From Saprospiraceae bacterium (GTDB taxonomy: Bacteria > Bacteroidota > Bacteroidia > Chitinophagales > Saprospiraceae): a stretch of 43,000 nucleotides of DNA. Below the pieces are notes generated by a model. That model saw nothing but the letters and a program-made list of their open reading frames with translations, did not search any database and was not told where the DNA came from. Location of the stretch: positions 112,662-155,661 of the forward strand of contig JAHDIE010000004.1 of the NCBI GenBank assembly GCA_020630955.1. The letters are read 5' to 3'. A program made the position numbers and the translations under genes. Below are positions 15,267 to 23,407 of this stretch, in pieces. The stretch's first letter is position 1, and each line of letters opens with the position of its first letter.

Positions 15267-16778
15267 TTAATGAAGGATAAATTTTAAGGTTATATGCTGT
15301 TGATTATGTCGCAGTCTTACAAAATACAATCCAGCAACAAGATCAGCATCAATGAATATTTCATTATTATCCATAGAATTATTTTCTACTAACATACCTG
15401 CTGTTGAATAAATTTCATAGTGGTCAAAACTAATTTCTGCGTCTACTATCATTAATTTAGTTTCTGATAATACATTTGGAATCAATCTAGCAGTTTGATT
15501 TGAGTAAATATCTTTTGTTTTAGATAGGTTTAAAGGATCCAAATCCAAAATTTCTCCGCTGGTTGGATTACAAAACTCATGAGAATTAAATGGTGTAACG
15601 GTCCATTTCCAAGGTATTAACGAGTTTAATTCTTTTACATGTACATGAGTCGATGTAACCAAGGTATCATAAAAGACTCCTGTCCCTACCAATACCTGAA
15701 ATAAATAATAGTCGGCATGCTCCACATCACTCCAAGAAAAGTACAAATCTTTAAAATCCAAATCCTCATCCAAAGGTTGATATAATTCAATTCCTCCATT
15801 ACCAATGATCTCTCCACTACTTATGTGGTCATCTTGTATAATTCCACCATCTTCCTCTTCCAAACTAGCACGCATCGCTAAAATTTGTTCATCGGTAAAC
15901 CGAGATGCACATGCATCAAAACTGTAGGACATAAACAATGTTCCGTCGGAATTAAAAGGTATTCCATTGGGGTCATGCTGCACTTGATAACTATTTTGAT
16001 CACTATCACATCCCCAACGTTCAGCCAGGTAATCTGCTTTTGTATCACAAAATCCATCAGCAGCGAATGCACAATTAGAACCATCAGCCAGTTCAACAAA
16101 GGCTGTATCAATGATTAAGGTATCTAAGATTAAGGTGTCTTGAAAAGCTGTATAATCATATAATACATATTCTGGGGCAGGATCGGAATATTCGTGATCA
16201 ATCTCTCCTCCAAAGCCAACTCCACCTTCCCATCCGATAAAAGGATGTGGCAGTGAAAATTGATGTCCTAATTCATGTGCCCAAGTGTGATCTATGGGAG
16301 TTGTACAAGAAGAACTTAGCGCAATTCCAGCATAAGGTAAATTATATCCACAATTACCTGCAGGATTTCCAAGGATATAACAATTGATAGCATCATCTGA
16401 ATCATACTCAAACATCTTGGCTGCCCCTACTAAGACATCTGAATGTTCAAAAAATTCAGAATCCAATATATTCCTATAGGTTTGAAGATAAAAACTAATT
16501 TCAGTTGAACTGAAATCATTGGCAAGGGTACAAAATGACTCAAGCATCGTGGTTTCAGAAAACAATCCCGAACCATTATCGTTTCCCACAATGCAAATAT
16601 TAAGCGGAACAAAAATTTCAGCCCCAACAGATTTCGGATAATTTTCTTTATTCTTTTGATATTGTTTCAACCAAGGAGACTTATAAGCATGAGTACCACA
16701 AGGTTTTAATCCATCCTTTGATTGCCCATTAAGGATTGGTGCACAGAATATAATTATAACAAATGGAAAAATGCGCAT
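15267..16778 (-). CDS. Secreted zinc metallopeptidase (metzincin, M43-like) with T9SS sorting domain
   Basis: A protein of 503 residues with signal peptide MRIFPFVIIIFCAPILNGQ. The zinc motif is HELGHQFSLPH (His168, Glu169, His172, His178), i.e. HExxHxxxxxH; the usual glycine after the second histidine pair is replaced by serine. A Met-turn candidate is Met283 in LFMSYSFDAC. Several cysteines in the catalytic region suggest disulfides. Residues about 325-415 form a beta-sandwich-like segment (LYFSWSDVEHADYYLFQV ... WKWTVTPFN). The last 70 residues (PNVLSETKLMIVDAE ... GLYFVRLRHN) are a T9SS type A sorting domain, so the enzyme is exported and probably attached to the surface or released. Substrate is unknown. 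Confidence 0.83.
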   Translation of the reverse strand: MRIFPFVIIIFCAPILNGQSKDGLKPCGTHAYKSPWLKQYQKNKENYPKSVGAEIFVPLNICIVGNDNGSGLFSETTMLESFCTLANDFSSTEISFYLQTYRNILDSEFFEHSDVLVGAAKMFEYDSDDAINCYILGNPAGNCGYNLPYAGIALSSSCTTPIDHTWAHELGHQFSLPHPFIGWEGGVGFGGEIDHEYSDPAPEYVLYDYTAFQDTLILDTLIIDTAFVELADGSNCAFAADGFCDTKADYLAERWGCDSDQNSYQVQHDPNGIPFNSDGTLFMSYSFDACASRFTDEQILAMRASLEEEDGGIIQDDHISSGEIIGNGGIELYQPLDEDLDFKDLYFSWSDVEHADYYLFQVLVGTGVFYDTLVTSTHVHVKELNSLIPWKWTVTPFNSHEFCNPTSGEILDLDPLNLSKTKDIYSNQTARLIPNVLSETKLMIVDAEISFDHYEIYSTAGMLVENNSMDNNEIFIDADLVAGLYFVRLRHNQQHITLKFILH

Positions 16779-16918
16779 GTCAAAATCATTTAATATCTCG
16801 AAAATTAATGAAATTATGCCAATCTTCTTGATTCAATATGACATTATACCTTTTATCGATAAAAAGCTACTTACATTCTATCCAATGTTTGTTAATTTAG
16901 TTCCTTAAATTTATTGAA

Positions 16919-18565
16919 TTGAAAAAACTCCTCATTGTAGCATATTGTTTGTTTAATTTATCCTTGTCTGGGCAAAACACTGTTGGGTTATTACAATATG
17001 ATGAAGGCAGTTTTGAAGGATACACCTTGTTTTCACCAATAAATACAGGCACAACTTACCTTGTCGATAATTGCGGCTCCATCATAAATCTTTGGCAAAG
17101 TAACTTCAAACCAGGTTTAATTGCCTACCTACGTGAGGATGGATCACTTATTAGAACAGGAAGGATTCAAACTACCTTTAATGCAGGTGGATCTGGTGGT
17201 CGGTTAGAAATATTTTCTTGGGAAGGAAATTTAAAATGGGCAAATAATTTCACCGACTTACAAATACAGACCCATCATGACATTGCACTTCTTCCTAATG
17301 GAAATATTCTACTTTTGTTATGGGAAAAGCATAGCTATGACGATGCAATTGCCAAAGGTAAAAATCCCGATTTAGTCAGTGTTGAAGATGGTATGTGGTC
17401 CGAAAAAATATGGGAAATAAAAACACTACCTGATGATCAATTTGAAATCGTATGGGAATGGAATTCTTGGGACCATATTGTACAAGATATTAATCAAGAA
17501 GCAGAAGGCTTTGGAATTGTAAGTGAGCATCCAGAAAAATTTAATATAAACTATCCCCCTTTATCTCAAAGTCCTGATTGGATGCACATGAATTCGATTG
17601 ATTACAACGAAGAACTAGATCAAATTCTCCTAAGCTCTAGAAATTTTAATGAAATTTTCATCATAGACCATAGTACAACGACTGAAGAAGCTAAAACAGG
17701 AACTGGAGGCAAATACGGAAAAGGTGGAGATATTCTTTACCGGTGGGGAAATCCATCCACCTATAATCTTGGAACCACAGACGACCAAAAGTTATATGGG
17801 CAACACGATGCCCATTGGATAGATTATGGTCTTCCTGGAGAAGGCAATATATTAATTTTCAACAATGGATTTGGGAGACCAGGAGTTATATTGGCAAGTA
17901 CACTTGAAGAAATAACACCCGACCTGGACGGTGATGGGTTTTATGAACTTAACGAAAACAATATTTTTGGACCACAGGAAACAGTTTGGACCTATCCTGA
18001 TTCATTGACCAACGATTTTTACGAAGGGAGAATATCTGGTTCACAAAGACTGGGAAATGGAAATACTTTAGTTTGTCTTGGCAGATCTGGTAAATTTTTA
18101 GAGCTTACCGAAACTGAAGATGTTGTTTGGCAATACCAAAGTCCTGTATCATTAGAAGGTCCGATACCTCAAGGAGCAAATGCTCAAGGAACTGAAGTTT
18201 TCAAAATTCAAAAATATGGCTATGACTACCAAGCTTTCGAAGGTAGAAATACCAGTCCTTCAGGACCTGTTGAAATTAACCCCAATCCAGATATTTGCCA
18301 CACAACCAGCATCAATTCGTTAGAAGATTCAAACAGGATTTCTATCTACCCCAACCCATTTACGGAAGTGCTCAACGTACAAGTTTCAAGTAATATGGAA
18401 TTGGATTTAGAAATCTACAATCAATTAGGTAGGACTGTTTTCAGTTGCCCAATTAAAAATAAATTAACCTTAGAAAATTTAAATTTAAAACCTGGATTGT
18501 ACTTTATTCAAATTTCTGATTCACGATCTAAATATTTAAAAGTTTCAACGCTAATAAAATTATAA
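16919..18565 (+). CDS. Aryl-sulfate sulfotransferase-like protein with T9SS sorting domain, copy 1
   Basis: A protein of 548 residues starting at a TTG (16919): no in-frame ATG gives a signal peptide, whereas this start gives MKKLLIVAYCLFNLSLSGQ. The propeller core matches the arylsulfotransferase (ASST) family: THHDIALLPNGNILLLLWEKHS, WEWNSWDHIVQD, DWMHMNSIDY, EIFIIDHSTTTEEA, GDILYRWGNPSTY and QHDAHWIDYG, with histidines in the HHD and QHD motifs as candidate active-site residues. It is proposed to act on phenolic sulfate esters outside the cell, but many ASST-like proteins have unknown substrates. The tail from ISIYPNPFTEVLNVQV onwards is a T9SS type A domain. The following paralogue overlaps by one base (TAATG). 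Confidence 0.85.
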   Translation: MKKLLIVAYCLFNLSLSGQNTVGLLQYDEGSFEGYTLFSPINTGTTYLVDNCGSIINLWQSNFKPGLIAYLREDGSLIRTGRIQTTFNAGGSGGRLEIFSWEGNLKWANNFTDLQIQTHHDIALLPNGNILLLLWEKHSYDDAIAKGKNPDLVSVEDGMWSEKIWEIKTLPDDQFEIVWEWNSWDHIVQDINQEAEGFGIVSEHPEKFNINYPPLSQSPDWMHMNSIDYNEELDQILLSSRNFNEIFIIDHSTTTEEAKTGTGGKYGKGGDILYRWGNPSTYNLGTTDDQKLYGQHDAHWIDYGLPGEGNILIFNNGFGRPGVILASTLEEITPDLDGDGFYELNENNIFGPQETVWTYPDSLTNDFYEGRISGSQRLGNGNTLVCLGRSGKFLELTETEDVVWQYQSPVSLEGPIPQGANAQGTEVFKIQKYGYDYQAFEGRNTSPSGPVEINPNPDICHTTSINSLEDSNRISIYPNPFTEVLNVQVSSNMELDLEIYNQLGRTVFSCPIKNKLTLENLNLKPGLYFIQISDSRSKYLKVSTLIKL

Positions 18566-20220
18566 TGAAAATAGTTTTCACAAGTATTTTTGTACTGGTT
18601 ACACTTTTTAGTAATGCTCAAAATACAGTAGGCCTCTTATCTTATCAACCATGGAAATCCTTTGATGGTTATAATCTCTTGTATCCTCATAACCAAGCTA
18701 ATGTATATCTATTAAATAATTGCGGAGAAATAGTACACATGTGGGAAGATGATGCTAGCTTCAGACCTGGCAACACAGCTTACATCACTGAGGAAGGAAA
18801 TTTAATCAAAACCAAAAGACCTGCAGACATTTCACAATTTGAAATCTGGGCTGGAGGTGGCGGACAAATTGTAGAGATGAGAGATTGGGATAATAATCTT
18901 GTATGGAGTTTTGAATTAGAATCAGGACCTGATCGACCACATCATGACATTGAACTTATGCCCAATGGGAATATACTCATGATAGTTTGGGAGTATATTT
19001 CATCTGATGAAGCTATTGAATTAGGGAGAGACACTTCGTTGCTTGCAAATGATGCAATGTGGCCAGATAAAATCATTGAATATTCACCTGAGGTCGATTC
19101 TATTGTTTGGCAATGGAGAGCCTGGGATCATTTAATCCAAGACGTTGATTCGACAAAGGTCAATTTTGGAACTGTGTCAGATAACCCAGGCAGAATTAAT
19201 ATAAATTATGATGACAACGCAGGTAAAGCAGACTGGATGCATTCAAATGCCATTGATTTTGATCCTTTAAATAATCACATAATCCTTTCTGTTCCTACAT
19301 TTCATGAATTTTGGATTATTGACCACAGCACAACAACTGAACAAGCTGCAAGCAGTCAAGGTGGTTTTGGAGGCAAGGGTGGAGATTTATTATACAGGTG
19401 GGGAAATCCTGCTGCATATAACCAAGGGACTGAAGAAGACCAAAGATTGTTCTACCAACATGATGTTCATTACATCCTCGATGATATCGATGTGTGGCAT
19501 CCCTACTATGGAAAAATTGGCTTGTTCAACAATAGAATTGGAGATGACTTCAGTTCCGTAAGTGTTGTTACACCAGCCTTTGATATGTATATCAACGAAT
19601 TTGAATTACAAGATGGTAGATATTTGCCAGATAGTACCGATTTCAATTTTACCCACCCTAACCCACAAGCTTTACACTCTACAGGTCTTTCCAGTTTTCA
19701 AGTTTTGAACAATGACAATTTTTTAATAACAGGGGGAAGAACTGGATACTCTTTCGAAATAAATCCTACAACTGATGAGATTGTTTGGGAATACAAGACA
19801 CCAACCAATGGACCAATGTTAGCAAGTCAGGGAGATTCTTTAGGCTTAAACAATAATCTTACATTCAGAGTTAAAAGATTACCTATTGACCACCCTGCCT
19901 TTGAAGGAAAAGATCTTACACCACAAGGTTATTTAGAACTTAATCCTAATATCCAATTTTGTCCTGATATATTACCAACTATTGAACCGCAAAAGTACCA
20001 ATTGCGTGTATTTCCTAATCCATCAAACGGTTATTTGGTTTTAGAATGGGAAGCAGTTGGAGTAATGGACTTTTATCTTGTTGATATTTATGGACGAACT
20101 CTAAAGACAATTCATGCTAATGGAGGGAGAAAGCATGTTGATATCTCCCAACTTACACCGGGCATGTACTTTATAACTTCAGGCCAATCTGAAAGTGTTA
20201 GAATTATTTTAACTGAATAA
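18565..20220 (+). CDS. Aryl-sulfate sulfotransferase-like protein with T9SS sorting domain, copy 2
   Basis: A protein of 551 residues, the paralogue of the preceding gene, whose ATG shares a base with that gene's stop codon, so the two are translationally coupled. Signal peptide MKIVFTSIFVLVTLFSNAQ. It shares the landmarks PHHDIELMPNGNILMIVWEY, WQWRAWDHLIQD, DWMHSNAIDF, FWIIDHSTTTEQA, GDLLYRWGNPAAYNQG and QHDVHYI. The C-terminal LRVFPNPSNGYLVLEW ... GMYFITSG is a T9SS type A domain. Both copies keep the same histidine-containing motifs, so both could be active, perhaps with different acceptors. The truA start codon follows directly after its stop. Confidence 0.85.
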   Translation: MKIVFTSIFVLVTLFSNAQNTVGLLSYQPWKSFDGYNLLYPHNQANVYLLNNCGEIVHMWEDDASFRPGNTAYITEEGNLIKTKRPADISQFEIWAGGGGQIVEMRDWDNNLVWSFELESGPDRPHHDIELMPNGNILMIVWEYISSDEAIELGRDTSLLANDAMWPDKIIEYSPEVDSIVWQWRAWDHLIQDVDSTKVNFGTVSDNPGRININYDDNAGKADWMHSNAIDFDPLNNHIILSVPTFHEFWIIDHSTTTEQAASSQGGFGGKGGDLLYRWGNPAAYNQGTEEDQRLFYQHDVHYILDDIDVWHPYYGKIGLFNNRIGDDFSSVSVVTPAFDMYINEFELQDGRYLPDSTDFNFTHPNPQALHSTGLSSFQVLNNDNFLITGGRTGYSFEINPTTDEIVWEYKTPTNGPMLASQGDSLGLNNNLTFRVKRLPIDHPAFEGKDLTPQGYLELNPNIQFCPDILPTIEPQKYQLRVFPNPSNGYLVLEWEAVGVMDFYLVDIYGRTLKTIHANGGRKHVDISQLTPGMYFITSGQSESVRIILTE

Positions 20221-20994
20221 TTGGTGGCAAGATATTTTTTTGAAATAGCTTATAATGGCTCAGATCGTTCGGGGTGGCAAAAGCAACCTAATGCGTTGAC
20301 GATTCAAGAAGATATCGAAAATTTGTTGTCCAAATTATATCAAAAAGATATTTGTATTACGGGTTGTGGAAGAACAGATGCAGGGGTTCATGCTTTACAA
20401 TACATATTTCATGTGGACCTGGAAGATAGTTTTGAGCAATCCCAATTACTTTATAAGTTAAATCGGATGAGCAATCAGCACCTTGCTTTTTATCGAATGA
20501 AAAAAGTTAAAGATGAAGCACACGCACGTTTTGATGCAACAAGTCGAAGCTATGTGTATAAGATATCTTTAGAAAAAAATCCCTTCACGCTCACCTACAA
20601 CCTTCCGTCTAGAAAAAATTTCAATCTTGACAAACTCAACACTGCGGCCAAAATATTATTAGACTATGATGCCTTTTACCCTTTTTGTAAAAGCAATTCT
20701 GATGTCAATCACTATAATTGTGGTTTGACAGTTTCAGAATGGGTGATGTATGATCAAAACCAAATTCAATTTCATATTAAGGGAAGACGATTTTTAAGAG
20801 GAATGGTTAGACTAATTGTTGGTATGTGTCTAAATTATATGAATGGTCTCATTGATGAACAGGAAATCCATAAAGCTCTTCAAAAACAAGAAAGACTTCC
20901 AAAAGACTTATCTGTTCCACCAAATGGGTTATTTTTAGATATGATAGTCTACCCTTCAGATATTTTCTCTAATAAAGAGGAAATTGAGTCATAA
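20221..20994 (+). CDS. truA: tRNA pseudouridine(38-40) synthase TruA
   Basis: A protein of 257 residues that converts uridines 38-40 of the tRNA anticodon arm to pseudouridine. Signatures are [18 protein letters not shown] at the N-terminus, the catalytic [10 protein letters not shown] (Asp53), and [14 protein letters not shown]. The start is ambiguous: TTG at 20221 (abutting the previous stop) or GTG at 20224; no ATG is available, and both give a normal TruA N-terminus. It follows the sulfotransferase genes without a gap, probably transcribed with them by read-through. Its last 26 bases overlap the 3' end of the convergent glyA gene. Confidence 0.94.
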   Translation: MVARYFFEIAYNGSDRSGWQKQPNALTIQEDIENLLSKLYQKDICITGCGRTDAGVHALQYIFHVDLEDSFEQSQLLYKLNRMSNQHLAFYRMKKVKDEAHARFDATSRSYVYKISLEKNPFTLTYNLPSRKNFNLDKLNTAAKILLDYDAFYPFCKSNSDVNHYNCGLTVSEWVMYDQNQIQFHIKGRRFLRGMVRLIVGMCLNYMNGLIDEQEIHKALQKQERLPKDLSVPPNGLFLDMIVYPSDIFSNKEEIES

Positions 20995-22252
20995 ACTCAT
21001 TCACTTCAGACTTCAAGGATTTCAACATGTTATCATCTTCAGGATTCATAACAATTTGATCAATCCAGTCAACGACTTTTACACAATCCTGAGGTTCAAA
21101 ACCTCTAGTGGTTATTGCTGCAGTTCCAACTCTAATCCCAGAAGTAACAAATGGACTTTTATCGTCAAACGGAACCATATTTTTGTTAACAGTGATATCA
21201 GCTTCAATGAGAGCTTTTTCGATTTCTTTTCCTGTTTTGTTTTTATTTCGAAGATCAATTAGCATTAGATGATTATCAGTCCCTCCTGATATTATGTTAT
21301 AACCTTTGGAAACAAAAGCCTCGGCCATAGCTTTTGCATTTGCAATTACATTTTTCCCATAGCTTATAAATGACGGATCCAAAGCCTCACCAAAAGCGAC
21401 AGCTTTTGCAGCAATAACATGTTCTAAGGGACCACCTTGCATACCAGGAAATACTCCGCTATTTAGAATTGAGGACATCATAATTTCCTTGCCTTTTCTA
21501 GTTCTACGTCCCCATGGGTTTGGAAAATCTTTTCCCATCATTATAATACCACCCCTTGGTCCTCTCAATGTTTTATGAGTCGTAGAAGTAACTATATGAC
21601 AATGGGGTATTGGATCATTTAATAAGCTAGTAGCTATTAAGCCTGCTGGATGCGCAATGTCAGCCAACAATAATGCATTTAAATCATCAGCAATTTTTCT
21701 GAACCTTTGATAATCCCAATCTCGAGCATAAGCACTTGCACCACAAATTATCAATTTTGGCCTATGCAGGTTTGCTAAGGCTTCGACCTTATCCATATCA
21801 ATCATTCCCGTTTCCTCTTCCACACCATAAAAAACCGGATTATAAATCTTTCCGCTATAATTAACTGGAGATCCATGACTCAGGTGCCCTCCATGTGAAA
21901 GGTCAAATCCTAACACAGTATCACCAGCAGAGAGACACGCAAGAAAAACAGCTGCATTTGCTTGAGCACCAGAATGTGGTTGCACATTTGCATATTCTGC
22001 TCCGAAAAGCTTTTTCAGAGAATCAATGGCGAGTTGTTCAATCTCATCTACAACTTCACATCCACCATAATATCTTTTGCCTGGATATCCTTCAGCGTAC
22101 TTGTTTGTCAAGCAGCTACCCATTGCATTAATTACATTTTGGCTTGTAAAATTTTCGGATGCAATTAGTTCTATTCCCCTTCTTTGCCTGTCTAATTCTT
22201 GATTAATTAAAGTTGTTACCTTCGAATTCACATTACATATTTGACTTGGCAT
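20969..22252 (-). CDS. glyA: Serine hydroxymethyltransferase
   Basis: A protein of 427 residues that interconverts serine and glycine using PLP and tetrahydrofolate, supplying one-carbon units in the cytoplasm. Recognisable parts are [58 protein letters not shown], and the PLP-binding [13 protein letters not shown] with Lys227. The C-terminal [13 protein letters not shown] also fits. It is the last gene of the DUF6089-recQ-glycosyltransferase-glyA run, 60 bases after the glycosyltransferase. An AAGGAGG-like string lies about 30 bases before the ATG, too far to act as a normal ribosome binding site. The 3' end overlaps truA by 26 bases. Confidence 0.96.
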   Translation of the reverse strand: MPSQICNVNSKVTTLINQELDRQRRGIELIASENFTSQNVINAMGSCLTNKYAEGYPGKRYYGGCEVVDEIEQLAIDSLKKLFGAEYANVQPHSGAQANAAVFLACLSAGDTVLGFDLSHGGHLSHGSPVNYSGKIYNPVFYGVEEETGMIDMDKVEALANLHRPKLIICGASAYARDWDYQRFRKIADDLNALLLADIAHPAGLIATSLLNDPIPHCHIVTSTTHKTLRGPRGGIIMMGKDFPNPWGRRTRKGKEIMMSSILNSGVFPGMQGGPLEHVIAAKAVAFGEALDPSFISYGKNVIANAKAMAEAFVSKGYNIISGGTDNHLMLIDLRNKNKTGKEIEKALIEADITVNKNMVPFDDKSPFVTSGIRVGTAAITTRGFEPQDCVKVVDWIDQIVMNPEDDNMLKSLKSEVNEFMTQFPLY

Positions 22253-22312
22253 AAATCTAAGTAAAAAATGTAAGCCTCCTTAACTAAAATTAAGATTATT
22301 AAATATATTTTT

Positions 22313-23407
22313 TTACAAGCTCATTTTGGACATAAAATCTATCAAAACTTGAGCTTCTACCTCCCAATTATATTCCAACCGAGCTTGTTTTAATTGCTCT
22401 ATACATTTATTATAATCATTAGAATTTTCTAATGCCTTAACTGCTTCAATAAGTGAATTGGCATCATAATTTTCGATCAATTGACCCGTATTATAATTTT
22501 TATTAACAACTTCATATTCAGGAAATGCCATATTAACAGATGGCAGCAAAGCATGGATATAATCAAAGAACTTATTGGCCAGACTATAAAAGTAACTTTT
22601 TGATATTGGCTTCAACATATTTAATGCAATCCAACAATTTGATAATTCTGCTTTAATTTGTTCGGGTGCTAAAAAACCACAGAATTCAACTCTCTCTTCT
22701 ACTCCAAGCTCTAATGCCAGCTTTTTCATTTCTTCCAAACTATCTCCTCCCCCTATAATTTTTAAATACTTTTGCTTTAAAACTTGTAATACATTAAGGG
22801 CAATTTCTAAGCCTCTACCCTCATTAACCATACCTAAATATACCATAGTAACCCCATCAGAATGATTCAGGATTAATTCTCGATTCAGAATTGGTACATT
22901 TCTTATGATGGTATAGTTTTGATTGTACCTTTCGGTAAATATTTCCCCTAATTTAGGTCCTACTGTTATGTTATATTTAATATTTGGCAAACAAAAGTTG
23001 GCAATTCCATTCCAAACCCACTTTACAAATTTCCGATTGGTGAGTTCAGGAACTTCTGTGAAAAATTCGTGTGCGTCAAAGATTATTTTTTTTCGACGAA
23101 ACTTTGAGGCAAGGTAAGATGGTAACACAGTATCCAAATCTACACTATATAAAATATCATATTGGGCTACCAATAGCTTCACAAACAATCTGATGTTGAA
23201 AAATGCGTAAAATAAAAACCCAGACTTAAAAAATGGATTCAAGGAGTCATGATGGCAATTTGAATCTTTATATTTTTTTTCGACCCTACTAATCCATGTT
23301 ATCGAATATCCTTCTTGAGACAAGGTTTTAATGATCCTCTGTAACCTTCTATCATAATTAGCAATACTCGTTGAACAAATCAATATTTTGCTGTTTGCAG
23401 ATTTCAT
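22313..23407 (-). CDS. Group 1 (GT4-type) glycosyltransferase
   Basis: A protein of 364 residues with the two-domain GT-B pattern. The N-terminal half has KILICSTSIANYDRRLQRI and the DILYSVDLDTVLPSYLASK strand. The C-terminal half has VTMVYLGMVNEGRGLEIAL, KIIGGGDSLEEM, VEFCGFLAPEQIKAEL and LANKFFDYIHALLP, the last standing where the nucleotide-sugar ribose is held. It probably adds a sugar to an envelope glycan or lipid; donor and acceptor cannot be determined. Its first four bases overlap the recQ stop (ATGA), so it is translationally coupled to recQ although the functions are unrelated. Confidence 0.85.
   Translation of the reverse strand: MKSANSKILICSTSIANYDRRLQRIIKTLSQEGYSITWISRVEKKYKDSNCHHDSLNPFFKSGFLFYAFFNIRLFVKLLVAQYDILYSVDLDTVLPSYLASKFRRKKIIFDAHEFFTEVPELTNRKFVKWVWNGIANFCLPNIKYNITVGPKLGEIFTERYNQNYTIIRNVPILNRELILNHSDGVTMVYLGMVNEGRGLEIALNVLQVLKQKYLKIIGGGDSLEEMKKLALELGVEERVEFCGFLAPEQIKAELSNCWIALNMLKPISKSYFYSLANKFFDYIHALLPSVNMAFPEYEVVNKNYNTGQLIENYDANSLIEAVKALENSNDYNKCIEQLKQARLEYNWEVEAQVLIDFMSKMSL

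Noticed and set aside
15878-16111. Possible frameshift in the metallopeptidase, suggested by an alternative minus-strand open frame
   Set aside because: The 503-codon frame is continuous, with zinc motif, Met-turn and sorting domain in one frame, so the alternative frame is a shadow.
22276-22300. AAGGAGG-like string before glyA as its ribosome binding site
   Set aside because: It is about 30 bases from the ATG, and genes in this phylum generally do not rely on Shine-Dalgarno sequences.
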